Numbered from the stretch's first letter, positions 24,064-37,770 are shown. The stretch is DNA of 64,000 bases from Hermatobates lingyangjiaoensis (GCA_026182355.1 JAPFBL010000068.1:8407001-8471000); one strand, 5' to 3'. Translations and numbers: made by a program. The notes: generated by a model from the sequence alone, not told the origin.

Positions 24064-26954
24064 GATTAAATGTTGATATGTGGAGACCATTTCATTTGCT
24101 TCTTACTCTTCTATCTTCGTACAATATCTTCTACTAGTTTCTTCAACTCTAAACTGCTGTGGCAGGAGAGCACAGTTTAACTTCAGCATTACAATTTCTT
24201 GTAATGTAATACTTTTTTTCTAGAGTTACTATAAAATATTTAAGTTCAACAAAACATCAACTTTTCAAAATGTTTAATTGTTATTATAAATCAAATTGAA
24301 AGAACTGTGAGAGAACATTCTTGGTTGACGTTTTTCAAAACATTCAGAACAATGATAAATAACTAGGAGCACATCTGCTGTTGGCAGCCCTGTGACAAAT
24401 GGGTAAAGAAACTCAAGAGGAACCCACACTTTGTGCATTTATAATGCCTAGTCATGGGAAACTTAATAGTGGAATGTATTACAATGAAAAAATGTTAGTT
24501 TGATCTACATTCGACTATACTATAAGCGTGAAGCGTACTCACAAACACATTGATAATCACTTCAATTAATTGATTTATTTTTACAAATTAATTTAATTAA
24601 AATATATTATTAATAAAATCATTATACGCAACCATATGGAATGTGATGATGTAATTAGGTGGCACTGAGATTATGCAGTTCAATACATTATATATTTGGT
24701 TTGGCTATTGTTTCTATGTGTCTAAGTTAAAAAGTAAATTATTATTAAAAGTAAAGAAAGAAACTTTTTTTCTAATGGATTGTTTTCAATATGTCATGTT
24801 ATATGAAATAAAATGAGTAATACTGGTCCTAGTTTAATAAGAAATATAATCAAAGAGTTTTGTTTTAATCTAGGGTTAAATCATTTAAAACAAAAAAACT
24901 TTTGAAGGATTCATGATCAAATTAGCTGCAAATTTTGGAAATAATTATTTCATTTGACTTTAACTTTTTTTCAGTGCATGCTATTGTAGGTAATGTGAAT
25001 GGTACCGCTATTTTTATAATTATTTGTCTTTAAATATGTATTATTTTATTTAACAATGATTATAACCTAACTTTGATTTCTACAAAAATCAGTATTTTGA
25101 TTTTAATTGAATTAATAAAATTTAGTGGACTAAAATGGATTTATTTTTTTGCAACAAAGGGCTGGAACTCGTAGTTAAGTATTTAGTCAATTGAAATATT
25201 TAGTATTGAAGTATATACTACCAGGTTTTGGAAAATCGGCATAAGAGGAATGCTTAGTGATAATCGGATGCATATTATTATTATCTCAGCATTATATGAC
25301 AACTATTCTTTATTAATAAAAAAAAAGAGTCAACACATTTTAAATTGTTTCCTTGGCTGAAAATCTATATTAAAATCGTTTAAAATAATATGGAGAATTA
25401 TAAAATTCTATTTAAAGTAAATCTACATTACATTCATAAGTGACCTATTAAAACTGATTTACCTGATTATCTAAATTGGAAAAGGGTATCCCTAGTTTAA
25501 TTTAATCACTTTAACCTCAATTAATATATAGTCCTGATATATATCAGCGACTGACAATATTGGTGGAGTAATCTATCGTCCCCCTGTATGGCCGGTATGA
25601 GAGTGATGGGTGGGGTAGCGAGGAAGGTGTTTTAGTGATAGTTACTTGTTGGTGGAGACGGGGTAGACAATACGCTAACTAAATGACAACTGAGCCACAC
25701 TTTACGCCCTTTGGTGCATTATAATGCGTGGGAGCCTATAAGAGTAGGTGTAAACATGAAAAATAAAATAGAACATCCACTCAAATTTAATTCTTATATA
25801 AATAATTTCATTTATTGAGGAACAATTTATTATCTAAGTTCAGCTCCTCTACAGTTATAAATATTTGTCATTGCCATTGGAAAAATGATTTATTCTCCTT
25901 TTAATTCAGTTCAAATATTTCTTCATACATACATGTTCATTTGATACGTTATTCCATTTAAATTTTTGATCAGTAATCAGTTAAAAACTAATCAGATTTC
26001 AATGGTGCACTACACTATTATGTAAACAAAACCTTTAGAATAAAATCATTTAAAGTATGTTATATCAATTTACGAGAAGAATATTTATGTATGTAAATAA
26101 ACATAACATGTATACGTTTCTAAATATCCCAATGATGAATCAATCCACAACTATTCTATCAGTAACCAAATATAGACTGAAGGGATGATATTATCATCAA
26201 AAGTGTAGAAATATAGTTTTTTTCGTTGTTAACTAGGTTATTATTTATAACGGAAATTAATTATAACTAAGTTGATTTATTAAGAAAAGAGATCATTTGT
26301 AACCGTAGCAGGCATCTTAAAGATATCTGATGAAGAAAAGGGGAAATTAAAAGCTGAGGAGAATAAATAAATACCAAAGCAAAGGGAAAATTAAAAAAAA
26401 TTATTGAGTGGCAACACTGAACAATAACTGGGGTAGCCTGCAATCAGTGCCAATAGTCGGTCAATTGTTTCTATTCTTTTTATGATTGTTAATTCATTTT
26501 GTTTTGCAATATAAATTCAATACCATCTGTCATTTTATCTCGTGACTCAGCGCCGGCTAGACAACATTTTTAGATTATTCCTCACTTTACCAACATCCTG
26601 AAATCCTCTTTAGCATTTTAATGTTTTTAGGATAGCATGATGTGAATGTTCGTGAATACTTATCGTAAAATGTCATAGTATTTGTTAAATTCTTCTGTAT
26701 TTAGTTTCTCGAGTTCAATGAGTCTCAGGCTCCATCAGTCTCAGCAGATCGTAACAATAACAACTCTGATATTTCTAGATCAATGATTTCAAATTTGTTA
26801 TTATTGACTAAATATTTACAGCTGCAATAAAACAAATGAAATCATTAAATTAACTGTCTATAAGACGAGAATACTTTACGGGAATGTATATTCTCATTCA
26901 TAATGATAGTTAAATAAAAATACAACAAAAAATAAATTTGTTGTAAAAAGTTTG

Positions 26955-27003
26955 ATATAATGTTTATTTGTCATTGTTGAGTGTAGGCCTCTCCAGATTT
27001 TTT
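26955..27003 (+). repeat. R1 fragment (right end)
   Basis: ATGTTTATTTGTCATTGTTG, then AGTGTAGGCCTCTCCAGATT and a T-run, match the right end of R1 at 12187-12232. Confidence 0.6.
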
Positions 27004-27589
27004 TAACTCAGTTGTATTATGACAATCGTCCATCGTCTTCATTCAATGACTACTTTTGGTTAAATACAAGCAACTTATTTATTTGGAAGATAGAGAGATA
27101 GATAGATAGAGAGAGATCTAATTCAATCTATAAAGGCATATAATTACAAAAAAACAATTAGATAAAATACTCTAGATAAATTGACTGTTAGATAAATTAG
27201 ATAAAATCAGCTGAGAGTAAGAGCGGATTGGGCAGAGAAGAAGTGTGAATATAATTTATACCAGCCCTGTGGAAGTCACTTCTGCAAAGTGAACACTGAC
27301 AGTTAGCTGCTGCTAAAGTAATTAGATTCACACACTTTTTCCACAAGAATTTTCAGCAGTCAGCTTCATAGAATGAAGATGGAATTTTCATTAAAATCTT
27401 GAACACATTGTTCATTTCATTGGTATTTATTTTGTTTGCCATTATTAACAACATCAAAAGTTGGAATGTGGGATGCGGTTTTATTAAACTCTCCTTTTAT
27501 TCTCATTGATTAAGAAATGCTTGTTGGCTAATTTTATCGAGCTTGCAAAATAGTCCAGAGGAATATTATGTTTCTGTTTACTAAAATGT

Positions 27590-27870
27590 AAATTCTAAAT
27601 ATGTATTTAGTCGAGCTATGATATTATTCGTAACACGTTTATCTGCAATCATAGGCCACGCCCTTTTATCTCCATCATTGGTTTTACATCTGATTTCAAT
27701 AATTAAGGTCTGATTAAGACATTCATTAATACCACTCAATGTATGATGACAAATACTTGTGCAAACCCATTCGGCAGTCCATAAGATTTAAATACTTTAT
27801 AAATACTGCAGAATTAAATCTAAGTGGTCAGCAAGAATTAATTTTTTTTTCAACCAGTTCCATAATATTT
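27590..27870 (-). pseudogene. Ty3/Gypsy-type integrase relic
   Basis: On the minus strand, about 27732 to 27600 reads GINECLNQTLIIEIRCKTND, then GDKRAWPMIADKRVTNN. This corresponds to the integrase core around the catalytic Glu (NGxNERxNQTLxxxIRC....KxAWxxIxxxxV.EYN). Upstream, LFIKYLN in one frame and LPNGFAQVF in another fit the preceding core (the TDxGxxF side), with stops and frameshifts. The Glu of NECLNQ is kept, but the rest is interrupted. No LTRs were found. It may be a different Gypsy lineage from the RT relic at 425-765. Confidence 0.6.
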
Positions 27871-28095
27871 AGGGTGGCTTAAGGCTTGAAGAGTGCCATA
27901 TTCTCAACTTCACTACAAGTAAACATAACATCAAAATCATTAACAACCAATACTTTGTTATATTTTAATGTGAATATTTAAAAAAATCGTAAGTTATAAA
28001 ATTTATAGAAATATATAATATGCGTAAAAAGATGGATTAATTGATCAGTCTAATATGTCATTAAAATGATTACCTTGAATGCCTGAATATCATCG

Positions 28096-28136
28096 GACTC
28101 GTGCGCTTTGCGGTGACACCTGTCGTATTCCACATC
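28096..28136 (+). repeat. Short dispersed repeat, copy 2
   Basis: ATCGGACTCGTGCGC and TGTCGTATT match the island at 10313-10362. Confidence 0.4.
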
Positions 28137-28284
28137 CAGTTATTAGTAATATCGTTGTTACTAAATTTAACTTCAGATATTAAGTTCTTTAATGTCCTTC
28201 ATAAAAGTTCATAGAGAAGTATCCTTAGTCGTTTTAGTTTTATGTATGATTTGACGCTTACATTCAGATAGAAAAAACGAAAAA

Positions 28285-28365
28285 AACGTAAGAAAATGGT
28301 CTTTAGGGGGTCAAAACAGATAAACCCGTCAAGATCTCGAGATCAATATTTTACATAAGTAAAGT
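28285..28365 (-). repeat. R1 fragment (left end, inverted)
   Basis: Read on the minus strand: TACTTTACTTATGTAAAATA, TTGATCTCGAGATCTTGACG, then TTTGTTTTGA-like sequence. This is collinear with 10880-10960. Confidence 0.6.
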
Positions 28366-31300
28366 AGAAAACATTTTTGCATTGACTTCCTGTGTTAGAA
28401 ATTCAAGCATACCTGCTGAAATAGTCTACTAAAGCGGAATCAGCCGCTGTGTTTCTGAACGTCACTTCATAGATTTTCATTGCAGGACTTATTTCTGACA
28501 TTTCTACTGTTAACTTTTACATGTTGTATTTTCCTTAATATGGTAGTATTTGATATAGTAACATTACCGTGTTTTATTTCTCACATGTGTCACATGTCCA
28601 ATATGACTATAGTGGTTGTGTAACTTGTTTATTATCTGTAACCCTAACCTTTCAGAGAAAAAAAAAAGTTTTTTTTTAAGTTAATAAATAAAATATCGAG
28701 CTGGTGTTTGGTGCTTTTAGTAGTTTTAACTTGAACATAGCTCTTTTGTTTATTTTTTTATTTTCAAAAATTCTTTTAATTTATTTGTCCTTGTTATAAA
28801 AATATTCCAGAAATGGCTGCCACTACAATACAAATCCATGGAGTATTAGTTTTTATATTTTTTATTAATATTCTATAAATTAAATTTAAACAAATATTGA
28901 ACCAGATCACCGATAATCTCCTCTTTTCGTGGCTTTGTTTGCAATTCTCCTGCTGCTTGTGATCAGAGAATATTAAGCCCAGACAAACAATATTGTATTT
29001 CTTGTTATAATCCCTTTTTTATAATTTTTCTAATATAAATTAACAATTTAAGAATCAAACAGGCTGAAGAAAAGCATCTGACTTTCATTTATGCAACAAG
29101 TTGTTCCAAAACAAGGAAGCCAATGTAGGGAAAGCAATTTTCTCTCACGACTCTAGGGAAGACGTCATCCTTCTCTGTAATCAGCATTCTGTCTTCTCTA
29201 TAGTAGTACTACTCAGAAATCTTTCGCACTAAGACATCTCCTTCATCTAATTTTACTCCTTACTTTCTTACATGCATTAGGATATGCAGTGCAAAAGTGC
29301 ACGAGATTGCTAGATATTTGTATTGTTCCAAACATTTCCAAACTGTTTACTCACTCTTTCCCAGGTATTTCCTTCTTTTCAGGAAATAAAATAAAAAAAC
29401 ATTACATTGTTTTCATTATTAATTTATGACCCCTCGGAGCATAAAATTTTTATTGAAATCAGAAAACATTCAATCCAGGTGATCATTTGTATAGACCATT
29501 CTATCTGGCGAACATAAAGATCAATCTATTAATATTTTATTCTATTAAATTTCTTTCCATTTCATTCACATAGAGGCCTTCAAAAATTTGTAGAATAAAG
29601 AAAAAATCAACAATTTTTGATATAAATGTCTAAGTGAGAAATATTATTAGTCTATCAATCCTGGAGGTAGTGCAGATCGTGATTGATCTTTATACGTGCT
29701 TGTTTTAGTATGTCACACACCGATGAGTATGGTATCATTAGTTTTAGCACAGCAGTCAGTATTAATACTTTTGTCAAGCCAAAGTAAAGGTTTCAAGTTA
29801 AGACCAGATGTTCTACGAAATAATTTCTTACAGCAGAACAGTGCTTTTGTTCTTTTAGCCTGTGGAGCTAATTAATGGCTCTTCAAATTTAATCTTTCAT
29901 TATTAAAGAAAAGTATCCTTTAAAAGTCAAATAGTGTGTCCATCGCTTTGATAATTTTGGGTTAAGCTTTTTTCTCCTTTACGTTAATACAAAGAGCGTT
30001 TTAGATGGATGTATACCTAGACATATTATCTTTATATGTATAATGTATATCTTTATCCATTTTTCAACAATTTGGAGAGCATACTGCATCATCTGAAAGG
30101 CAGTACCATTAATCATTATTCTTTACTAATAAAAGGTATTCTGCGTATCCTAGCACATTTCAGCCATTTTTTAATAGAGTATTCAGTAGGTGATCTACAG
30201 ATAACCATTAGAAAAGAAACGATGGCAGACCACCCTGAGAATATCCTTTCCTGTTCACAACTGTGATAGACCCAATACTTACACTAATTCTTCTTTTACA
30301 ATATTACTGTAATGTACTGACCTCTTCGTGAATTCATTAATTAAGTCAAGTGATTCTTTTAAGATTATAATGAATTTCTATTTTGTCAGAAAAGTTTCAG
30401 TAATCATTGTCAGGTTCATCGAATCTCTGAAGTAGAAAACAGTCATTCCTTCTATATCGTGTTGGCGCGAGGACGGTTTCTGAGCAATATATCTCACTTA
30501 ATCTTTAGATTTATAGTTACAATTTTATACCTTGTTTGAAAAACACCGGAAATTGTTTTGTTTACTGAAAATTTATTTATAATCCAAAAATTGGCGTATG
30601 GAGTTAAGTTATGACTGCAACTTATTGCTATAATTGTCACGAAATAATTCAATTAACTAGTGTCTTAAAACCAACAATATGAAACTAATAATACATTTTA
30701 TATTATATACGGATATATAACTACATTTTTTATATCTGTAAGCGAAAGAGAGAAATTTTTCACAAAAGAAAAGTGTAATAATAATCAGCCTGGGGTAAGC
30801 TAAACACAGAAAGAGACATACTCTCAGCAGTCTCAAAATCCAGTGGCATGCCGTCATCAGGAGCTCAAATAATAGAAGGCTAATGATATGTGGTGGAGTT
30901 GTCATTATAATTACGATAATTGATTCTTCCAACATACGAAATAAACACAATGGGTTTGATAATAGGTTTACTTGGGCACAAGTCGATTCTATAGAATATC
31001 AATGTAGGAAAACAACTTCCTTACAAATTAGCCATAATTTATATTTAATTATAAACTAAATTATTATTAAGTTATTATGTAACTTACTTAGCAATAGTTT
31101 AGTAGTGTGGCTTAGACGAAGTGACAGTAGTGTTAAGTAACTGTTTTAGAATGAATTATTAATTCGCCAGTTGAGCAACTAAGTTAGCACATTGAGAAAT
31201 TCATAAGCCGATCTGTCTTTCCTGCAATATTTGAACAAAAAATAATCTGTTATGTATTCAAACTTTCTATTGCATTATAACTTTAGTGCTAAAGTTATAC

Positions 31301-34029
31301 AAGTTATGATGATATATAGACAAGAATATAAACATCAGCCTTAATTACTATGCTATTAATAGCAACTTCGTTAAACTGCTTTAAAAAAATTCCTTTTTGT
31401 TCAAGAGGTAAAGAGAAGAAGCATTTCTCTTGGAGAGTTAATTTGATGCATTAACAAGTGTCTGTTATTCAGTTTTTATTTTTAATTTGCAAATTTAAAG
31501 GTATTTATTTGAAGTTATACTAACTTATTAGTTTCAAAATACAAAATTAATTATAACACTAAACAACTTTGATTGCACCTTTTACAGGCAGTATTCTCAA
31601 ACTATATTCCTCTGGGGTTACTCGTCTGATTTCTCTGATTAGGTAGTGTACAGAAAACAGAAAATATACTCTAGTGATCGTCTCTTCAAAAAGTCAGTTG
31701 TCTGTTTCTGTTACTTTCGATCTGTTTACTTCACTATTAAACAGACCAATGATACTCGTAAAAATGAAATAGTTGGATAACACAGATGTGAACAAAATTG
31801 TTATTACTAACCATAGTCTTCCTATATACTGTTGTTATCATTTGAAGAAGCATAAGTCATTCTGGCATGTGTAATTAAGAATATTGTCCTCGTTTAGTTA
31901 AGGAGCTTCCAAGAAACCTTCCAACTTTTTAAATGATTACTTTGTCATTATTTTTTGTTTGTTTGTTTGTAGAGGAATTAACGATTAAAATTGGCTGCAT
32001 ATTACTGACAAAAGTCATGAACGTGGTAATAAAGAAATATGACACATGCATAAATCATGGGTAAATACATTTTAATGGATCTTTAAAATAAGTGTGACTT
32101 GTTTTTACGAACAACACTGTTTTGGGTTTCCGTTTTTCATCGTGCTTTTATTATTTATAATGCATTAATTGTGGACATGCTAATAGGTTTTTATACAATA
32201 CATAAACTCTCTCCATTTTAATGAAATGATTTAATAAGTATCTTTATACCTTTTTCCGTAGTTTTTTGGTTCGGACGAACTCTGTGGCTTATTACTCGTA
32301 CAATAATTTCTATATTCTGTCATTGAGTCGGAGACATAATTATATCTGGATTGTCAGACAAATTTGTTTAAAAGGAACCGAGGTTTCTTGGTGACAGGCA
32401 AAGAGTGGAGGAAATTTTATTGAAGAATATATAAAGAAGGGTGTGACCTGACTTCTGATTCCTCGCCACCTTGGCTCTGGCACGCTCTCCAGAACAAGAA
32501 AGACAACTTGGGTGATAATGAATGCTGGTTCTGCTAAGCCAATATTGTCAAAGTTTACCACCAGTTCTCACTATCAGTTTTTATTTAATATGAGATGTGA
32601 AGAACATAACACTGTCCCAACTAAACATAGTATGTGTACCGTTTACAGTAATTACTGCAACCCTCAGTCAAGGGGTTGGCTTCAAACAACTATTACTTGC
32701 TTAGATATCTTAGAGAAAAATTAGACCACACCATACAATGTGAAAAGTTTAAAAAATATTTTCCTTACACAATGTACGAGTATGTTTAAATAAAAAGAAA
32801 TAATATAAATATGAATGGGTAAATCATTCAGACTAAACCTTAACTAGAAAACAAATGTTCCAAAGAAATGGAGCTACTTGCTATATAACGATAACAATCT
32901 CAGATAATACAACATAAAACTGAATTATGTTTCCTTCTACAGCAAGACCCATAACTTTTTATCTTAAAACAATCTTAACTGTCCATTTATTGTCTATTCT
33001 CTAAGAATAGATCTTTTTATTGAATTAAATATATCAATACATCATAAATAAGGTTAAACATACAGTCATTTTAATAATTAATTAATTAATCATTAACGAA
33101 ATGATTAACAGTAATTAATGTTTAGTGAGAAACGCGAAAGGAAAACGAATACTCATTTAATCATTTTTCCCTGATATCATCTTCAAGAGAAAAGAAGAGG
33201 TGAACAGTAACAACGAAGGTTTCAACACGATTGATAAATATTGTTACTTATACAATCCAGGTAACTTCAGACTCTATTGTAGACTCTATGTATGACCTTC
33301 TTGAGGCCTCTGTCATAGAGGCCTTTTGATAATAATTCATGTTTAACCAAAAGCCTTTTTTTCAATATCCATTGGAGAGTTATTATAGCAGTTAAACCAG
33401 GAGAGAGGAAAATTGACGATATCAGCAAGAATATCGTGAATTCAGGAACTACTGCAGTATTTCATGATTTGCAGTAATACGTAAAGAAACACGAATTAAG
33501 ACTGTATATATATATCAAAATTTAAACCACACTAAAAAATCAGAAATGTGAATACGATCATTCAATCCAAAGAAGATGTCTTTATCATAATCTCACCTAT
33601 CAGTGCTTTGAAACTCTGACAATCACCGTTACTGATATAAATATCCTAGACCTGCCATTTTGTGTTATGGTTTGTACGTTAATATTTTTTATATTTGTAG
33701 CCAAACTAAAATTGTATTGTTTTATATGCTATTTTGATTTTATCTTTATTGTGTGTGTCATAATGATGTTGAATCGACTTTCTTTAAATCATAATATTTC
33801 TCAAATTTCCTTACTCTAGCATTACATCTAATTTATTAATGTTTTCCTGACATTGGCATCAGCCTGAGGAATATCAACTTTTATTTTCTCTAAACCTACA
33901 TACCCACAGAAATGTCTTTACTTTTCTTTCTTCCACTCAACAACTTTAAGAAACAGAACCCTGATATCTTGAACCCACATCATATCTGTAAGACTGGTTA
34001 TTCTAGTGGTTATAGTAAGACTGGTTAAA

Positions 34030-34300
34030 ATAATGTGTGACATTATCAAAGAAGTATACAAGCATCAATTTCACATAGACCTTGCCAAAAAATGTCTACA
34101 AGCAAAATGAGCCACAAGTAATCACCCGGAGTAAAGACATTTTAGCACCTTGATTGCTGTAAATTTAATAGAAATGCCCATTTCGGAAGAGATTATACAA
34201 TCGCTATCCTAATGAACGAGTAGGTCACATGACACCTCTTGAGGACAATGCTGAAATCTCCTTCTTTCTTTGGTATCAACAAATTAGGCAAAACAAAGAA
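34030..34300 (-). pseudogene. Possible Gypsy-type RT scrap
   Basis: Minus-strand translation contains LIPKKEGDFSIV, which resembles the VxKKDGSxRxxVDYR block, and later NVFTPGDYLWLILL, which resembles TAFTxxxGxxxFxxMPFGL. Stops and missing residues separate them and no YxDD box follows. The resemblance may be accidental. Confidence 0.3.
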
Positions 34301-34399
34301 CTTTCCCCTATTATTCCATCCAATCCATTCAACGTCAATATTCTAACTAAACCATCACTCTTATTTCTTAGTATATAAACAATTACTTTACTTTTGAAA

Positions 34400-34650
34400 G
34401 TATATTTAGTGATATAATATTTTTAAGTAATTGATAGGTGTTGTAAATAGAGGTAGTTGTTCAATGGAGACAACAATAGAACGGAGGCTGGTGTGAAGAA
34501 TGCGGAGAGACTGAGTAGTGGGTGACACCAAGTAATGGATAGTGGTGCTGCTTTGGGGAGGAGGCGTGCTTAATGTTAACGTCCTTGATGGATGAATTCC
34601 TGTGCTAGTGTAATCCATTGAGGCTGGGGCTAAATCAATATAACGCAATG
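34400..34650 (-). other. GC-richer open frame, unrecognised
   Basis: An 80-codon minus-strand frame rich in Ser, Thr and Pro lies in a locally GC-richer patch of the intron. There are no matching splice sites and no family resemblance. Probably not a gene. Confidence 0.15.
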
Positions 34651-35309
34651 TTTCATTTATAACTGTCTTATTAAATTAGCAAATCTATGTCCTTAACATT
34701 GCAATTCAATTAGTAAGATTTGCAGTATATATTGTATGACTACAGTTTATGAAAGAAATCTTTTATATTAATTATTATATATCTCTTTTGTCTTGTATAA
34801 ACGTTCAAAACCTTCTAAACATCTAAGGTTTTGCTTCGTATATTATATCATCTGTGGAGCTATTTCATTTAATTCTGAAATCCCAGTTTATCGAATCTGG
34901 GAAATTTGATGCGATGCTATTTACCTGTTGATTGTAATGTAATCATTGTGCATAATTTAACTCAAGCTTGGTTCATTCATATTTCAAAGTTAAAGACTTT
35001 TAGATTACATTTGAACTTTCTTATCACGTCTACAACTTTATAAATTCAAAAATATTAATAATCATTAATTGCTGTAGAGAAAAAACAATGTAGAATCCTA
35101 TGACTTACTTGAAAAATTTCAATCTTCAAAAGTCTTTGTGATAAAAATTCCTGTAAAGCTAATGTCTGTTTTTGATTTATATGATTATATTATCAGTTTA
35201 TTCTAATTAACTTTATTAATCAGATATATTCTTATACCAAATAGATTTTATGCATCATATAGATCAATTAATTTCACAGAACGAAAACTCATATTTGTTT
35301 GAAAGAAAT

Positions 35310-35439
35310 CAGAAAAACTCATTCAGACTAGTTCGTCATCAGAAGGTAGATGCGAGTTCTTCAAAGACAAGCAAGAACCCATGAGTCCTATACTGTCCTC
35401 TACATCTTTCTACCTGAGGAAGAAATATTAGTTTTTCTG
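35310..35439. repeat. Imperfect inverted repeat with CTGATGA / CTGAGGA in the arms
   Basis: The arms are about 40 bp (35310-35352 and 35403-35439), both framed by CAGAAAAACT. The left arm read on the minus strand has CTTCTGATGACGAAC; the right arm has CTACCTGAGGAAGAAA. An inner GTTCTT/AAGAAC stem lies in the loop. The pattern recalls the foldback elements with hammerhead-like cores but is more degraded. Confidence 0.4.
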
Positions 35440-36198
35440 GTAATAAATAATGTGACATGAACTATATACATTTTTTTAAATAACTGATTATGTAAACTCT
35501 AAATGCATTTCTAAAAATTATTTTTGTAAAACTTTACTGACATTCTTAGGAAACAATAACCTTTTAACATAGAATTCAATAATGATTTACATGAACATTT
35601 TTTTAAAACTTATCATTTTGGAGAAAAATCTGGCTTTACGTATAAGGTAAATAAACTAGTATTAAGGGCCTCGTTACGGAGGAGCTTCTACGTGTATAGG
35701 ATTTGTATTTATTCTCAAAGACATTTCTCTTTCGAACACGACATGGAGTATTACCATTAGCCATTATTTAAATCAGGGAATGTATATTTACATGATGATT
35801 GTAGAACTCAACAGATCATTTAAGAGTATTATTTCACGTTCATTTTGAATATATATAATAATAAGATAACTGAACAATATACAAACTTGAAAAATAATTG
35901 TTTAGTACTTTTCTCATAGTGTCATTAGATAGCAAAAAGATAAAGTTTATTCTGTACTTTGCTTATTTATTTATTCTTACTCTCTCATGACTCTTAAAAA
36001 AATATGGTAGAACATTTATTCTATATTTTTCATTCGATGAAGTAAGTGATTTCAAATCTATATAAATAAAATAATAATTGTGTCTGAACATTGCTTAGAA
36101 CTGACTCTTTTCAAGTTTTCTTTACGTTTCATACATTGAAGAACCGAATACACCCTTCGAAAAATTTCTGTTGGTTTGCTGGTTTGTCCGCAAAATTT

Positions 36199-36492
36199 TG
36201 TCACAAGTAAACTCAGCCACCATAAGACATATCAAGCTGAAACTTTTAAAGTAGATCTGTGTATGTCTAACTTAAAATATAGGCTCAGAATTGATTGGGA
36301 ATTCAACGTAGAAGTAAAGTTATGGACGTTTAAAGCAAAAACGTGTGTCACAAGTAAACTCAGCCACCATAAGACATAACGAGCTGAAACATTGACACTA
36401 GATTTGTATATGCCTAACTTAAAATATAGGCTCTAAATAGATTAATAATTTAGAGCTTCTATACAGAAGCAAAGTTATGGGGCTTTAATCTG
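36199..36492 (+). repeat. Two-copy tandem repeat, 147-bp unit
   Basis: TGTCACAAGTAAACTCAGCC begins at 36199 and again at 36346. The copies share CACCATAAGACATA, GAGCTGAAAC-like sequence and CTAACTTAAAATATAGGCTC. It stands just upstream of the + strand Helitron relic and may belong to the same insertion. Confidence 0.75.
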
Positions 36493-36549
36493 TATTTTCC
36501 TAACTTCACAGACAAGTTTATTTTGAAAATACACAGGTGTGGCAAGTAG

Positions 36550-37285
36550 GTATTGTTAGCTGATTTTAATTTCATTGGAACATATGAATATATTGCTTAT
36601 TTGACATCATTGAAAAGTTGTTTCCCAGAATTGAGGATGTACTATGTATTAAGAATAAATAGTTTTGTGAACGAGCAATTCTCAGCCCTTAATATGAACA
36701 GGCAGGAAAAATCAACAAGCAAGTTCTTACACCATTTCATACCGAGGAAGGAACTTACAAGTCAGTAAAGAGAGTGACTGGTGATGAGGAAGCAGTTCAT
36801 TATCTAACTGAATTTCTAAACTCTGAATTTATTTCTCTTGGATTGTCTGCTCATGAGTAAAAACTTAAAGTAGGAGCACCAATCATGCTGCAATTTTGTA
36901 TCAGTAACAAATTTCAAGTTACAAAACGTGAGTGCCCAAAACTGTGCGACGGGACACGACTTTGAGTTCGTGCTATGCACAGATATGTCATAGAATGGGG
37001 AGTCTGTGTGTATACAAACATACCATTGATTCCGAGCCACTATCTGTTTCTGTTGAAACGATTGCAAAGTTCTTTCAGTCTATTTCGCATTGACGTTAAC
37101 AAAGTCGCAAGGGGAAACTGTATCTAACGGAGGAATTCAAGTTAGCCAGACCAAGTTTTTGTTACATGGTCAACTGTAGTTTACTTTCTTGAGATTCAGA
37201 GGTTTCAACTGTTTGTTCTTCCAATAACCTGAAGGACAGACAGCTAATGTAGTGTATACAGAGGCATTTGTTTAACACTGCACTT
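36550..37285 (+). pseudogene. Helitron helicase C-terminal relic
   Basis: The + strand translation across several frames gives, in order: GTYKSVKRVTGDEEAVHYLT, EFLNSEFISLGLSAHE-stop, KLKVGAPIML, CDGTRL-stop-VRAMHR and VIEWG. These are followed by IPLIPSEPLSVSVE and, near the end, PEGQTANVVYTEA. This is the order of the Helitron helicase C-terminal third: TYxSxDxV, PTEFLNSLxxxGLPPHxLxLKVGxPIMLLRN, CNGTRLxVxxL, IPRIPLxPS, and NVVYxEVL at the very end. The motif V/VI part (INKAQGQT...SHGQLYVACSR) is mostly destroyed, although FCYMVNCSLLS fits its remnant. Several stops and frameshifts make it dead. No Rep or HUH domain is upstream. Small hairpins at 37324-37377 follow the coding end, but a CTRR terminus was not clear. 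Confidence 0.7.
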
Positions 37286-37323
37286 ATAATGATATTTTCT
37301 ACTATTCTGTAATTTCTCATTAT

Positions 37324-37377
37324 AGTATTAGTATAATACTATAATTGGTATGGTATTCCATGGTATTTTGGAATACC
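37324..37377. repeat. Two short hairpins after the Helitron relic
   Basis: TAGTATT-AGTAT-AATACTA (37324-37342) and GGTATTCC...GGAATACC (37352-37377) are inverted repeats. Helitrons end with a hairpin near the 3' terminus, but these are AT-rich and no CTRR end is obvious. Confidence 0.35.
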
Positions 37378-37770
37378 AAGTATAATAGAATTTTTGATTC
37401 CATCAATGACGGGTAGGTTTGCTATTAAATTATAAGATACTGAGATTTTTTTGCATTTATATAAATAAATATATTAGATTTTAATTTAAAAAGTCATATT
37501 TCCTTTGTGCCCAGTTTTTTTAATTCTGCTTTTCATTTAGAAATATATTATTTTCTTAAAAAGGATTATTATTTTCTACAATCCAGTATTCACTACAAGA
37601 GAGGTTGATAAATTCACCCGGGGACCACAAGCTTCATAATTGAGTATACACAATTTTTCAATCTACACAAGGTTATATGAATTTTAGATTCCCTCACAGA
37701 AAGAGTATAGAATCATTACTCCGTTTTAAATAAGACAGCAGCGAAATATATACTATCCAAAAAAACAGTT

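Noticed and set aside
24975..24989. TGCATGCTATTGTAG between a TTTTTTTTCAG acceptor and GTAATG, a possible 15-nt microexon in the same phase
   Set aside because: The donor is weak, the AG follows a simple T-run common in this sequence, and 15-nt frame-compatible pieces arise often by chance.
30657..30950. 97-codon minus-strand frame with hydrophobic runs
   Set aside because: Hydrophobic runs are expected from T-rich DNA; no start context, splice site or family supports a gene.
33304..33325. AGGCCTCT-GTCAT-AGAGGCCT hairpin
   Set aside because: A perfect 8-bp stem but isolated, with no associated feature or second copy seen.
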